NCBI GenBank assembly: GCA_027946355.1
Contig: JAPEUS010000004.1
Span: 248,001-312,000, forward strand
Direction of reading: 5' to 3'
Origin: Collariella sp. IMI 366227
Taxonomy: Eukaryota > Ascomycota > Sordariomycetes > Sordariales > Chaetomiaceae
DNA: 64,000 nt
Both the position numbers and the translations under genes were made by a program. Under the pieces are notes generated by a model, which saw only the letters and a program-made list of their open reading frames with translations, was not told the DNA's origin and did not search any database. Below, in pieces: positions 11,544 through 24,610 of the stretch; positions within the stretch are counted from its first letter, which is position 1; each line of letters begins with the position of its first letter.

Positions 11544-11599
11544 TGTAATGTCTTTGGACTCGAGATGACGGTGCTAAATAGAGTTTATGAATCAGCTGG

Positions 11600-12128
11600 G
11601 CTCTATATCCCAATGACAAGTGATGTTGTCTAAATAAATACGAGGAACAAAGGGGCGGGGGTGAGCGAGTTGAAAGTGTTGAGTTGAAACTTAAATTGTG
11701 ATGTTCAAACTCGAAAACATTATCATCAGAGGCGGTCACCGGTTGTGCCAGCACAGCCCCAACGTCAGCCTGTGAGAATGACTGCGCTGTATAATGGGGG
11801 CCAAGGGGATCAGTCGATGCGGATTATGAAGGACTCCCAACACAGTCACCGGCAAGAGATGGAATTGGTTTGGATATCGAGGGCACTGCAATTATTTGCC
11901 CTGTACGAATATCTCAGGCATAGAGTGCTGAGTCCTTCCACCCATGGTTTGTCCGAACCTTGAGGCTTGGGGAGCTACCTAGGTTTTGCCCTTCGCCCTG
12001 TAGATATAATCTGGTGACAATGTACCCAGATTCTTGTCAATGTGAAGTCTGAAATCGTTGCAGACCAAGGCAGACAAAAGTAGGATGAGAAAGCAAAAGA
12101 GTGATGAGAATATTTGCAAAAGGAATGG
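11600..12128. other. No recognisable gene
   Basis: AT-richer spacer between the CDC123-like remnant and the tRNA gene. No domain or convincing coding frame seen on either strand. Confidence 0.5.
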
Positions 12129-12223
12129 TGCCCAATAACAGGATTGAACTGTTGACCTTCGCATACCATATACGGGGATAACCGGTATTAGTACGACGCT
12201 CTAACCAGCTGAGCTAATCGGGC
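12129..12223 (-). tRNA. tRNA-Ile (anticodon AAU), with intron
   Basis: Read on the minus strand, GCCCGAT pairs with ATTGGGC (acceptor stem), the D arm is GCTC-AGCTGGTTA-GAGC, the anticodon stem TCGTA/TGCGA encloses the loop CTAATA-A with anticodon AAT, and the T arm is AACAG-TTCAATC-CTGTT. The discriminator base is A. A 21-nt intron, 12165-12185, interrupts the loop one base 3' of the anticodon, the canonical eukaryotic position. By chance CCA follows in the DNA. Confidence 0.95.
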
Positions 12224-12515
12224 AATGTAATTGGTTGGAATGTACTACAAAACACACTTTACAAGTATGCTATTGCAACTTCAGGAAAACTATTCGGGAG
12301 GAGCCTCACACCTACCTTGTATTAAGCTGTCCCGTTTTAGAGGAAGCCAGTGTACGAATGTGATGTCCATAAATGTAGTCGTCCTAGAATTTTTCGAGAC
12401 AGAGAAAGAGTAATAATCCAGCACCAGCGAGCCACCAACTCCGCCAAGCCATGCAATCCCCAGCCCCTTTTCCACACCTCACCACCTCCCTCCCTCCCCT
12501 CTCCCTGACACCTCC

Positions 12516-15500
12516 CTAAACAAACCTAACCTCATTAAACAACCCCGCCCTCACCTGCACCACACTCGCCATCTCCAACAAAAACGCCTGCAGCACAATA
12601 ACATTCGTCAGCACATGCGACACCGACACCACCCTCCCCGTCGGCGTCCTGTCCCCATCCCCCACCCCTACCCCCACCACTTCCAGTTTCTCCCACCCCA
12701 CCCTCCTCCTCCCCTCCCCATCCTCCGATGGCGCAAGCAACGCATCCTCCCCCACCCTCCTCCGCCGTCGCCTCCTCCTCGTCCGCGGCAAGCTTCTCAC
12801 CAGCCGTCGACACGCCCCCGCAGTCCGCTGTCGGTCAAAACTCAGCGCCACTGGCGACACATGCGATGTCTCCACGCCGCGAATATCCGGAATCCCAACT
12901 CTCCGCGCAAGGATGCTCTGATCCACGGCCTGGAACGCCCTGGCCTGGCTTGCGATGGGGTCGGGGCGGGATGGCGACTCCCAGGGGGCGGGACGACGCC
13001 CGGGGAGAAGGAGCGGCTTCCCTGCTGTGGTGGCGGGCGCAGAGGGCTGTCGTTGGAAGCGGGGAATGAGCGGTCGGAGACGGTGCGCTTGGCTTCCTTG
13101 CGGCCGAGGGACTGCCGGAGCGGGTTGGGGTGCTGCCGAGCTCGGAGAAGATGCGCTGGGCGAAGCCTTCAAGACCGGAGGGGCGTTCGCCGCGGGAGGG
13201 TTGCGAGTTTCGTCCGGGGGAAGAGGGAGGGGCGGTCGGTGGTGGGGGTGGTGGTGGTTATTGAGGATTGGGAGACAGGGGTCTGTGTTCGTGGGGGTGG
13301 AGGGGAGGATTTGGCTGGCGCAGTCGGCTATTTGGAAGGCTTCGCGGCGTTGTTGGAGCAGGTCGTCAAAGCGGGGAATAGTTTCTCGGTAGGCTGCTAC
13401 TTGGTCGGAGAGGGTTTGCAGAACCTTCAGTAGGCGAGGGAGGCTCGACTGGGTCCATCGCGGCCGCCGGCGCGACTCCTGCATAAACTGCATCTGTTTG
13501 TACTCGATGTACTCTCGGGACTCGGGGTCCAGCGGGGGGTCGGGCAGAGGCGGACTGTCATCATCCTCTTCGTAATCGTAGTTCAGGGGGCTGCGCAAGA
13601 ACCAGCCTTCCAGGTGCATATAGCCACAGACAGAGAGGTCAAAGATGGCTTCAGTCAGGGCTAGGTTAGTGTCGACTGAGTTAAGGAAGAACGTCTCGAG
13701 ACGGTCAAGTATGATGTTGAGCAAGGGATCGGTAGGGTGAAGGGTGTGAGGGCGAACGTCCCTTGGTGCCCCCGGAAGGGTGCCAGGAAGAGCAGGTAGC
13801 TCGCGATTGTGTATTGAAGTCCTTGGTGTAACCAGCTTGAGGGAACATGGATGGTTCTCAAGGCGCACCATTGTGTCTTTCAGGATGTTATCGTAGATTT
13901 CGTCAAAATTGTCCTGTCCTCCAATATTTCCTGCTAGAGACAGGAGGTACTCGACTTCTTGTTGGTGGGCGCCTGATGTCCGGTGGAGGGCGTCCCCGAG
14001 GACGCCTTCGGTGTAAAGCAGAGTGATGACTGCGTATCGGTGATGCCGCTTAAGGATCACTGAGACGAGCTGGAGGGTGACGTAAACGGTCTGATTGTTT
14101 TGCGACCGAAGACAGGCCAGGATCAGATCAACGAGGTTAAAGAGCAAAGGGTCAGCAGCGGCTTCGCCCTTGGAGGCCATCATGGTAGCGAGGTCGAGCG
14201 ACTTCCGCCTACGGGCGGCGCTGACAACGTCTTTTGATTCGGAGTTGACAGACCCAACGATGTCGGGCAGACCCAGTAGGTAATGAAGGATGAGATTGAT
14301 CATGTCGGGATGGTCCAGCGACTCCAAGGTACGGCGAAGGTAAGTCAAGACGGCCACGGAAGAGCCGCCGTCGACATCCGAAGATTCGAGCAAAGAGGGG
14401 TATCTGCAAGAGGTAAGCGTGGGTGCCGGCCAGGCATGACATGGAGCTTACAATAATTGTTGCAAGAAAATGACTTGGAAATGTTCCAACAGAGTTGACT
14501 TGACCTCTACCGACTTACAGTGGTTCAAGACATCCTGCCAGAAGAGGAGGTGGGAGAGGAAAGTGTCCAAGTGGGACTGGAACTGAAACGAACAGGAGCT
14601 GACAACTTCGTAGTTGGACTTGGGATGTTGATAGTCGGAAAAGGCGAGGATAGGGGGGAGTTCGTTCGGTGGATGGTCGATCACAAGCTTGCGGCTCAGC
14701 TGACTATACAGAGCCCCAAGTCCCGTAGCCATCAGTGTCGAGAGATCGCTTTCGACAATCCATTGCTCCAACTGAACCGAGTGCGAGGCGGCTTCGATAA
14801 TGTAGAGAATACCAGTCCTCGCAAAGTCGCCAACCTTCCCTTCATGGTGGATGTAGTCCATGAGCAAGTAGAACAGCGGAAAGTCTTGTTTCTGTGTCCT
14901 CCCTGCAAACCTCTCGCGGTTGTCCATTTGCCTTGTATCGGATGGGCCATTTTGGCGGCTTTTGAACCAGGCACACAGGATTTCGGGGTCGAGGCGGATC
15001 TTGGTGGTGACGTTGAAGGCGAGTTCGACGATGCGGGCCTCGGTATCGGGGCCGAGCCTGATGGTGTTGGGGCCAGTTGTGCGCACCAGCAGGTTCGTCA
15101 GGCTGGCGGCAAAGGCGTGGTTCTCAACAAATGCTTCCTCCTCGCTCTCGATCAGGCTCGCAAAGAAGAGCACCGCCTCCTTGATGATCCATTCTGTGAA
15201 GGAACTCGTGGCTATCTTGGCCACGGGGATGTAGACCTGCTTGGCGGCAGCAAAGGCAATGCAGGGGTGCGGGAGAGGTCGGCGGGACTCGTCGCTTAGG
15301 AGACTCGTCAGTTCCTGGAGATGGATCTCAATGCGCTCGGCGGCTTCGTCGTCGTGGGCGATGTTAGAAGAATTGCGCCATGTGTGCTGGCTAGGTCAGC
15401 GGGGCGGCCCTCTTCCTGCGGAGACGATGCTCACCAGCAGCTGGCTGTACTCTTTCTCAAATCGCTGCAGTCGGCGGGCGGGATCTTTTGCCGAGTCTTT

Positions 15501-15641
15501 GCGCGAGGCTGCCGACGCGAGCGGCGTGTGTGCTAGGAGGCGCGACCACTGGGTGACGGATCGTCAGTCATCATGCGTGGGACACTGGAGGGACAGTGGG
15601 GAGCATTGGGAATTGGGAACAAGGCCACTCACAAAATCCAT
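12516..15641 (-). CDS. FHF-complex HOOK-interacting protein (FHIP/RAI16-like)
   Basis: Subunit of the FTS-Hook-FHIP complex that links dynein to early endosomes (FhipA in Aspergillus). Exons 15641-15633, 15548-15435, 15386-14452 and 14403-12516 join in frame to 981 residues; the first exon encodes only MDF, then WSRLLAHTPLASAASRK. Family blocks are clear: DESRRPLPHPCIAFAAAKQV, VLFFASLIESEEEAFVENHA, SLTNLLVRTTGPNTIRLGPD, the helical repeat region, LPDIVGSVNSES and LLSLAGNIGGQDNFDEIYD. The conserved C-terminus VSVSHVLTNVIVLQAFLLE ends at the stop. A Pro/Arg-rich, low-complexity segment (about residues 660-880) separates the folded part from the C-terminus. No indel was needed. Confidence 0.93.
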
Positions 15642-16867
15642 GGTGTTTGCGGACGCATCTCGAGAAGCAGTAGATGCTATGTAAACCGCAAATCTTCTGG
15701 CTGGGAGCTCTTGCGCTGTCGCATGAACTGTCTGTATTGTGTCACGGTTTGGGGATTGGTCGATCAAGCAGGTAGATCAGGCCCAGAGTCCCACTGTCGT
15801 TTCCTTCTCGGCCGGCAGCTGCTTGGCACGTCCTGTCAGGGTTTCCCTGACGCCCCACAGCCCCCACGAGGCCAAGCCAGGCAGGGCCCACTCTTCCTCT
15901 CTCTTCTCCCCTTCCTCTTCCTTCCTGAGCTTATCATCATCAACTTCTTCCAACTCCCCATCATCAGAAGAGCCAGAACTCTACAAGTCGTCGTCTTTTG
16001 CTCCCTTTCCTTTAAAAAAAAAAAAAAAAAAAACTCGATTACATGCTTTGGGCGTAGCACTGATTCGCCGGCTGTTTTCTCTCGTTTTCGGTAATTATCT
16101 TCTACGATGGCAGACAAGCCCAAGCGATCCCGGTTTTTGGAGGAGTTTCTGACTGGAATTTCTACATTTTCTCAGAATTGATTCCAGATTGGAGCTGTCA
16201 CCAACACCTGACTTCGTGGAAGGCATCACGGCTATGGTATTATGATAGCGCTCAACGGTCGTGTCTTGGCTATCTGTATCGTGTCCCACTCGCCGGTAAC
16301 CTGCAGTCGGCTGTTTGCAGGTCTGTCTACTGCGCTCGTCTTCGAGGGAGCAGCCAAGTCTCGCCATCGAGTGTTGAAGCATTCCCCAATCCAATCATGG
16401 TCACGGCGGCTCTGGGAGGACAACCCCCGCGTTCTCTGTGGTTCAGCATGCACGTGTAAGAATTGACCCTGGCTCGAGCCTGGGAGCCGGGCACTGCCGG
16501 ATTTGCGAACCCGCCACCGCGGATCGTGATTCGAGGCGAAGCAGTTCCACGGCAGCGAATGGGAGCACACAAACGCCCTCTGGCTGGGATGTCGCCGCAC
16601 CTTGCCCGCAGGATGTAGCAAGGCACTCGCGCCTCGGCCATGGTCAACCCTCGATTTGACCTGGTGTCACCAGACTCACAAAGGCCGGTCGCCCCTCTTG
16701 GCTTGCTCAAGCTTTGACATCACCCAGCAGAGCTCCAGTGACTCTCGCATCTCTGTCTTTGCCTCGCCGTCTTTCCCAAGTTTCCTTAGTGCAGTTTTCA
16801 TTTTCCCAGAGGAGCCTTCGAGTTACAAACCGCTCCCTGTTGATGCTGCCAGAGACCCGGCCTCAAC
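15642..16867. other. Intergenic: poly-A tract and pyrimidine-rich DNA
   Basis: No credible gene. It holds a C/T-rich stretch (about 15890-15960) and an A20 run at 16014-16033. The 3' part (about 16700-16867) is a plausible leader of the lipase gene. Confidence 0.55.
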
Positions 16868-18853
16868 ATGGGTTTCTTCGTCAGGTCCAAGAAGGTGAAG
16901 AAAGACTCACCACCACCTCGATCTAGGGATCGCAGGCCACCACCACCGCAATATCAGCCCCCATCGCCGCCGACTCAGATCTCGCAGAGCTGGCATCCCG
17001 CAAGTCCATACCAACAGCCTGTCCCTTTCCAGCCAGCAGGCCTTCTTCCACCACCTCCTCGTTGGAACACTGCGCCATCGCAACCTCCCAACCCCTACCA
17101 CCACCATCATGGGGCGTATCCTCCCATCGTCGTGAACCAGCACCATTACTACCTTGCCCCTCCCCCTCCCCACAGGCCCCAGACCGCTCTCACTATGGCA
17201 ACGCGTCTCTTTCAAAGCTGAATCTCGGGTCTGCTGTGGACTTGGCCAAGGAGCTGTGTCAAGGGACATGCATCCCAAAGCTCTTGGATGATGCGTACAG
17301 CGCCTTGCCACGATGGCACAGTTGCGGAAGCCATCTGGCCCACCAAGGCAACGCCGTGATGGGCGAGATCTCCAACCGCTTCGACAATGTCTTGACAAAG
17401 ATTGACCAAGGCGGGTATAACGGCAAGGAACAAGACATTTTCGCCTGGCAACCAGAACAACCGCCGGCATATTCACAAGCATCAATGACATCCATGGGGG
17501 AAAGGGGTCTGCCCAAGATAGGCAGAAAACGCCATGGGAAAGACCATCCAAAGGGGCAAACACCAACAGCGGCACCATGTGTCATCTCGGAGAGCTTTTT
17601 CTCAAAGGTGGACCGATACGCAAACTCGAGGCTGCCCATGAACTTGCCGCCTCTTAGACTGTACGGAAGCTGTCTCTTACCATTTCTCGGAGACTTTCTA
17701 ACATAACGCCAGGTACATTCCGACCTACCCTCTGCTCTGTCTGGCAGCTCAGTACTCTGAGAGGGTCTATGAGCCGCCGAGTGCGCGTGCCGAGCGGGAT
17801 GCCCACGTGGACGCTGACTGGAGGATGGGCACCAAAGCCATGGTGATCAAGTCAGTTCCCATGGACTGCATGAACACCATCGTCTTTGCCATTCGGGGAA
17901 CTGCGACATTTATGGACTGGGCAGTCAACTTGAACACGGCGCCAACATCCCCTGCGGGCTTCTTGGTACGCTCTCCTCTGCTCCCTATGACTACCAACCA
18001 TGCAAAGCCCTAACTGAACCAGGACGACCCATTCAACCTCTGCCATGCCGGCTTCCTCTCAGTCGCTCGCAAAATGGTCACCCCCGTAGCCAGCCGCCTG
18101 CGCCAACTTCTTGAAGAAGACCCCAGCCGCGCTTCCTACTCACTACTCATCACCGGCCACAGTGCGGGCGGCGCGGTCGCCGCCCTGCTCTACAGCCACA
18201 TGCACGCCAGCTCCAACACCGCCTCGAGCGAACTCAACGCTGTTGCCGGCTGTTTCAAGCGCATCCATTGCATCACCTTCGGCACACCCCCCATCAGCCT
18301 TGTCCCACTCACCAAGCCCACCGACTTCGCCCGCCGCCCCCAGTTCAAAAAGAGCCTTTTCATGAACTTTGTTAACGAAGGCGACCCCGTCACCCGCGCC
18401 GACAAGGCTTACGTCAAGAGCCTGCTCGAACTCTTCGCCGCGCCGGCGCCCCCGCGCATCAAACCACCTTCACCAACCCCAAACCAACCGACAGCACTTC
18501 AAAGAGACCACGCCGATCCGCCCAGCCCCCATCATTATCACCACCACATCCTCAACCACCAACACCCCGTGCCCAACCTGGAAAATCCCCTCCACCCTCA
18601 GCTGCGCAGGCCGCATCGTAGTTCTCCGCTCCGGCCAGCCAAGGGCCGCGAAAGTGAAGGGTAGGACAAAGGAGAGTACGGTGGAAGAGAGGCTGCAGGA
18701 GGGGGTTGTGGCACAGATCGTTACAGACGAGCAGCTGAGGGGCGTGGTGTGGGGGGATCGGTGGCGCATATGATGAGGTTGTATGCGGGGAGGATTGAGG
18801 TTTTGGCTGTGGGGGCTGTTACGGGGAGGGGTATTGAGGTGTGGAACTGTTGA
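16868..18853 (+). CDS. Class 3 lipase-like protein, frame-disturbed
   Basis: Predicted alpha/beta-hydrolase (lipase_3), probably intracellular since no signal peptide is seen; the start MGFFVRSKKVKKDS is basic and a Pro-rich segment follows. Exons end/start at 17660/17713 and 17965/18023 with canonical introns. Domain text: YIPTYPLLCLAAQYSERVYE, TIVFAIRGTATFMDWAVNLN (oxyanion side), then LLITGHSAGGAVAALLY with the nucleophile Ser in GHSAGG, and ITFGTPPISLVPL. Three frame conflicts exist: near 17175 (a 44-nt intron 17132-17175 would also solve it), within 18440-18540, and at the G6 run 18751-18756, after which VAHMMRLYAGRIEVLAVGAV continues to a stop at 18851-18853. Either assembly errors or a decaying gene. 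Confidence 0.8.
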
Positions 18854-19282
18854 GGTGATGATTTGGGTGGTATGGATGGTTTGCTGGCCTGGGATTTGCT
18901 TTTTAGGTGATACCACGGGATCTGGCGGGAAGGTGGGTGGGTTGGCGTTTCTTGGTTGCTTCTCAGGGGCAAGGGGAGATGGGGATGTCAAGTGCCGTCT
19001 TCGCCTGGTGCGGATTGGTTGCCCGTTGTCTGCGAACTTCAATTAATTGATTGAACTCATGGCCTAAATCAGTGATCTGACTTCATAAGCCCTTCCTTCC
19101 CGCCTGGCTTGTCGTCGTCCTCTTTGGCAGCCAGAAGCCAGAGGCCGGGGCAGTTAACGCCGAGCACCGATATCGCTTATCAGGTCGACCCCTCTAGAGC
19201 TACCCCGCCAAAACAACAACACCCCAAGCTCAACCCCCTTGTTGCCAACCCCAAAACCAACGCTCGTGCCCAGATATTCAAG

Positions 19283-21003
19283 ATGGAGCTCGATCCCAAG
19301 CTTCGTAAGTGCTGCCTCCCACTCCTGATACTCCGACCTGACCCCAATTGCTGCAGCGGCCTACTCTACCGGCGACCCGACTTCGTTTGCGTACCCCACG
19401 GCCCGCGAGAGATGGCCCATCATCATCGTCAGCCCCCAGCCTCCCACATCCGGCATGCCTTTCTCTGACGCTCATACCCGCAGACGCAAGCGATTGACGA
19501 TGTTTACCGCACCGTGGGCGTCTCCGATGATGGTGAGAAGAGTGCGGAGGGCAAGAAGATCCTCGCTGAGCTGGCCCAGCTCAAGTACGAGGTTCAGCAC
19601 GATCGGGCGTTGACGTGCGTTACATATCCTCCAAAACCAGGCCCGTGGGGTGGAATTACTGAAGGCGATAAACCAGGCCGATCCGCGATGATGGCTACGC
19701 CGACGTGGCCGGGTACAACAAGGAGCTCGAGCAGCTTAGCCCCCTCACCTGGTTGAAAGCCCCCTGGCTCTTCACTGAGTGCTATCTCTTCCGGTACATC
19801 CTCCCTCCCCAACCCCTTTGCCCCTACCCTCTAATCACCACTTTTATTCAGCCGCATGTCCACCTCCTTCACCCTCTCCACCCGCTGGAAAACCTACGAC
19901 GTCTTTGCCCGCCAAAAGATCAAAACCTTTCGCTCCTCGCGCCCTGCCGTCCTCGAGCTTGCCGCGCGCTACAAAGACCTCGTAACCCAGCTCCGCACCA
20001 AATCTTCCACCACCCCGCACGACCCCGACGCCGACCGCCTCCTCTTCGCCGAGATGTGCGAGGTCTGCCTCTGGGGCAACGCCACCGACCTCTCGCTCCT
20101 CACCTCACTCACCTACGAGGACATCCAAAAGCTCCAAGGCTCCGAGGCGCGCCTCGCCGCCGAGAAAAACATCCTCGTCAACGACCTCCCCGCTGTGCAC
20201 GAGCACCTCCTCGCCGCCAAGAACGACCCAGCCAAAAAGAACAAGGAGCGCAGGGTCGACATCGTGCTCGACAACGCCGGCTTCGAACTGTACGTCGACC
20301 TCGTCCTGGCCGGGTATCTCCTCTCCTCCCGGACTGGCAACCACCGTTGTGCTGCATCCCAAATCTATCCCCTGGTTCGTGTCGGACGTGCTCCCGGCGG
20401 ATTTCGCCGCGCTGCTGAACGCGCTGGCGGGGCCGCGGCACTTTTACGAGACGCCCAGTGACGAGGATGTGTTGCAGGGGAAGACGCCTGTGGGGTTGAG
20501 CGAGAAGGAGGTGGGGGAGTTGGAGTTTTTGTTTGCGGAGTGGAGTCGGTTTCATGCGGAGGGCATGTTGATGATGAGGCCGAATCGGGCGTGGACGGGG
20601 CCCGGGAGTTTTTGGAGGCTGCCGGAGGAGGAGAAGGAGGTGGTGGGGGATTTTAAGGAGGCAGAACTGGTGGTGTTTAAGGGGGATTTGAATTATCGGA
20701 AATTGGTGGGCGATGTGAGTTTCTTTCTGGTGTTTTTTTTTGGGGGGGGGGGATATTTGCTGACATAAACAGGTTGCCTGGGATGCCACAACGCCGTTTA
20801 CCGAGGCGATCGGGCCGCTTGGCCCTGGCTCGGGCGTCAACGTGCTTGCCCTCAGGACATGCAAGGCTGATGTTGTGGTGGGTTTGAAGTCTGGGGAAGA
20901 TGAGAAGTTGAAGGCGATGGAGGGCGGTGGTGGTGATTCAGGGGCGCGGAAGTGGGCTTGGAACGGGAAGTGGGCGGTTGTTTCTTTCTCGAAGGGGACA
21001 TGA
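19283..21003 (+). CDS. Damage-control phosphatase ARMT1-like (DUF89), one frameshift
   Basis: DUF89 metal-dependent phosphatase related to human ARMT1 and yeast YMR027W/HRT2; members hydrolyse damaged or excess phosphometabolites. Exons 19283-19304, 19357-19427, 19484-19614, 19677-19793, 19852-20714 and 20773-21003 have canonical splice sites and matching phases. Markers: STGDPTSFAYPTARERWPII, the DDGYADVAGYNKELEQLSPL stretch, and the metal-site region VDIVLDNAGFELYVDLVLAG (Asp-x-x-Asn), then VVLHPKSIPWFVSDVLP, WDATTPFTEAIGPL and a C-terminal VLALRTCKADVVVGL. The frame changes inside exon 5 between VLAGYLLSS and LATTVVLHPK; dropping one base of the CCC at 20328-20330 restores it exactly. About 477 residues when corrected. 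Confidence 0.88.
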
Positions 21004-24000
21004 TGCTAGCAAACTTGATGTAGCACGGCGTGCTGGATGATGTGATCTTGTATCCTATAGACAAATGATCTGCAATGATACTAGGAATGATCGGATGACG
21101 TTTCCCTGCAAGGCGAGAGTATTACCAGCAGCGCAATGGTCTTGTATTCCTGTGTCTGAGACCTGCGTGTTCAATCGCACAATATTCTGGGCATGATTCA
21201 AATTAGATTCTAGAATCTTTATCCCGACGACATTCAGATCCCAGCGAAGACTACTTCAACGGACGCCCCGGAGCGTTTGTGCCTGAAGGTCGTACTTGAA
21301 GAGAACGGTCCGATGTAGTTAGTCGTTGGATTAATCTGGATGGTGAGGCATTCCTTTTTCCGTATGAACCCAGTTGCAACGCGATTCAAAGACAATGGGC
21401 TGATGGAAGAAGCGGTGTAGATGATTTTCAAGGGTGACTTCGTCATCTGAAGCTGTGAAGATATTGCGAGACTCGACGGAACATGCAGTTTCAGAATTTC
21501 TGTTTCTTTCGCTCAAGAGAAGAGCGAATATGTCAAAACTCAATCTCTTGTACAGATCAGATTATCGTTTGGCGGGGGGGTCCTAAGGTCAGCGAGCATA
21601 AAAGAGGTCTTCAAAGTGCCATGTCCACTTCACATGCCAAATTCAAGTCTTATTTCCAACTCTTTGTGTTGCGTCCTGTTTGGTAGAGTGCATGCATGGC
21701 TATTAATAACCCCGAGCGACCCGGCCAGTGTAGGATCAGCCGGCTTTCCTTTCTTTTTGTCGTTAAAGCCCCAGCTATTTGTCCTACAAGGTTGCTCCCG
21801 ACGATCCTGTTGTTTCACCTTGACCCGAAGTCCCTGAGGATCCGAAGGGGTTTTGTGACACCGTAGCACGAAGACCCTGATAGTGAGTAACCGGAATATT
21901 GCGGTGAGCAGTAATACAGAGATCGAAGATGACGGCGTTGTGGTTGAAGGCCCGAGGTTGTGAGGAACTTAAAGTCCTTGAAAGCGGGTGGTGATATCAC
22001 TGATATCACCACCCGGCCTGATATCATATCAGGCCGGCTGGTCAAGCGTAGACAAACTGGTTATGTAAAGATACGAGTTATGAGTGTACTCGATCCTCCT
22101 TATTTGATATTAGAAAGTGAGCAATGACGTACAGGGGAAGTGTTCTGTTTCAACATACCCTCTCGCACTTCATGATAGTAAGTCTCTAACGATTTGTAAG
22201 GGAGTGGTAAGTGCGGCGAGCATATGACAGGTTTTGTATCTATCATGTTCTCAGAATTTGGAGAAGAACGATTGCCCAGATTTATCAGAGCGAACTTCAC
22301 TTCAAAATATCACTTTGATTGCAGTAATGTTATTGCCATACTCAAAATCAAGGCATGAAGCTATCTCCCCGACTCGAATTTGTGCTTCAACATCTGGCAG
22401 CACGACAGGCCCGGCTGCGGTCCTTCACTGAACGCAGATTGAAGTAAAAGCTGTCTCAGCCTGTATTTGCATAACATATTCCAGCAATTCCACAAACCGT
22501 CCGATGGTTCTGATCGACCTTTCAAAAATGATCGGTGAAAACGGCATCTCATTGATAGCCCTTGCTGTTGATTCGAATTTCAGCACCACTTAAATTCGGT
22601 ATAAGCTATGGCGTATGGCCCTGATGTCAGCTCCGTAGAACCCAGCCCAGTGGTGAGGCTGTTGCTGAGAAAGGAGATGGCCGTAACGTGCGAGGCCAGC
22701 TTGACATGGTTAATCCAGCTTAGACTGGCTTTATTCAGTCTGCAAAGTTGTGGCAGTGCAAGACTGCAGATCTGTGCTTCACGCCAGGTTTGAGCTCGGT
22801 TCCGTTGCGTCGGAATGTCCCCTTGCGTGTCTCAATGAGAGGAGAGTTTGGGTAGGTCGTGAGGAGTGACTGAACACTAGATTCTGGAGCTAGGGTTCAA
22901 CAAGAGATGAGCGGAGAAGCCACCTCAGCTGGGACAGAAACCGCCATGGAATATTAATAGATAGCTTCTTCAGCCGGGCTGCTCTGGCAAGTTCCGGAGG
23001 CCGTGCTTGGAAAAAGTGCCCCGAGCCGGTGGCGGACCCGAATTCTCGGCTCTGCCGCCGGGGCTGAACCAAGGCGACCGGCGGCAAAAGCAAGCAAAAA
23101 CTTAACATGTCAAGCCGGTCCCTGTTTGGAAGGTCAGCAGGTGCAGCGCAAAAGCCTTGTCCGACCTATTTCGGGGCCCAAAGTTGCTGATAGTGCTCTA
23201 TCCGAGCCACTGTGGGGGTGAGAGCCGGTCATGTCTCAGCTTTGTGTCACTCCTGTCTCGCGCTCATACCCGGCACTGCCCACGTTTCTCCCACGCCTCC
23301 GGCGGCAGGCACGCGCACGGATGGCCGCAGTGCCACGTGCTGGCGCCGACAGGGTGGACAATGGCTGTCAATAATGGCCTCGAGGCTGGAAAAGACACAC
23401 ATTGGAGCAGCCGGGCGCCTAAGATTTCCTCATCTGGCGTGGTGACGAACGCTTTTTCCACGACCCCTGAACACAAGGCTCTCCAAACTGGCCAATGCCA
23501 AGGTTTCGGGCTGACGGCGTAGCTACTGGCACGGAAACTTCATGACTATGAAGCCCAGTCGTGCTGGGGGGGGGGAGAGAAGAACGGTGTGCCGCTGACA
23601 GCCTGAACTCAGACACGGTCACACCGACTTCACCGGTGATGCTGTGCCGTATGGTTCCTGCGCTGGTCGATGTCAGCCTTGCATGCCGTTCAAGGTTCCA
23701 AATCACGACCAAAGCTCAATATAAAGAGCTGTTGAGGGTTGCTCAACGGCGGATGATGGAAAGAGTTCAACATTACCACCTTCCTCTGAGCCATCACAAC
23801 GACTCCTCATCCTGCCATCGTCGCCCAACAAACCTGAACCCCGTCGCAACTCAACTCTCTTTTCAAGTCTTCAAGCCAAAAGCCAACTCTGTCCAAGGCT
23901 CCTTGTCACCACTATCCTTCGCTCTGCCCGCTAAACAAACTCCTCCGCCAGCTTGACGACAACACTCTTGTCGCCAGGAGTTGGCTTTTCTCCGAGACCA

Positions 24001-24610
24001 ACTTCAACTTGAGGTCCGTCGCTTGACGCCATAATTCGTACAATAAACTGACTGAACGAAAGATCCAGAGCTATCCCACGACCGCCAACGACCTCCCGTT
24101 TCGGGTTTGAAGACGAGTCCACCTGGGTCCAACTTCCACCGCAAACAGGCAGAGAGAACGCATCCACTGGACATTGTCTCAACAGCCCACTTGAAGACAC
24201 CCGCATTGCTGAATATCATACGACTGGCGGCCGTTATCCTGTTCCTGACACAACACGCCACCACGTTGTCCTTTCTCTCTCATCAACCTCGTGTTTGGGG
24301 GTGGACAGTTACCTTTCTCTACTCCACAACCCAAGACGTGTTGCTCCAGTTTTAGCTGGCAGACGAAGCCGTCCTGTCCCGCCTTGTCAGACTCCAGTCT
24401 CCAGGAACCCTCCGGCTCAACGAAGACTTCTTCGAGGCAGAGTGACAACAAAGGAATAAAAGGAACGGAAAACGACAAACAGAAAGACGTTCAGACTTAC
24501 TGATATCTCTGGTTATTAAGCCCGAGACAGCTTGAAGTCAACTGAAGGCCCATAGAAAAGAAGGAGATTGTGCCAGAGAACAGAACAGAAAAAGTCAAGA
24601 AGAGCTCAAC
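21004..24610. other. Gene-poor stretch
   Basis: About 3.6 kb with only short, unconvincing frames on both strands. Contains the twin palindromes listed separately and a G9 run at about 23571-23579. No tRNA, repeat family or domain recognised. Confidence 0.5.
21986..22037. repeat. Two adjacent perfect palindromes
   Basis: First palindrome: arms GGGTGGTGATATCA (21986-21999) and TGATATCACCACCC (22001-22014) around a single C. Second: arms CCGGCCTGATAT (22013-22024) and ATATCAGGCCGG (22026-22037) around a single C. They overlap by two bases, and both contain GATATCA/TGATAT cores. All pairs are exact. Confidence 0.95.

Noticed and set aside
12615..13433. Plus-strand open frame opposite the FHIP gene
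   Set aside because: Antisense shadow of the Pro/Arg-rich FHIP segment.
16014..16033. A20 run as the tail of a SINE or processed pseudogene
   Set aside because: No flanking target-site duplication and no recognisable retroposed body upstream.
17132..17175. A 44-nt intron in the lipase gene
   Set aside because: Splice sites fit, but it would be unusually short and would remove VVNQHHYYL, which I recall as conserved in the family; a one-base indel is as likely, so it is left open in the gene entry.
19186..19200. CAGGTCGACCCCTCTAGAG resembling a cloning-vector polylinker
   Set aside because: SalI and XbaI-like sites are separated by extra bases unlike the pUC polylinker, and no other vector sequence is nearby; coincidence in the ARMT1 leader.
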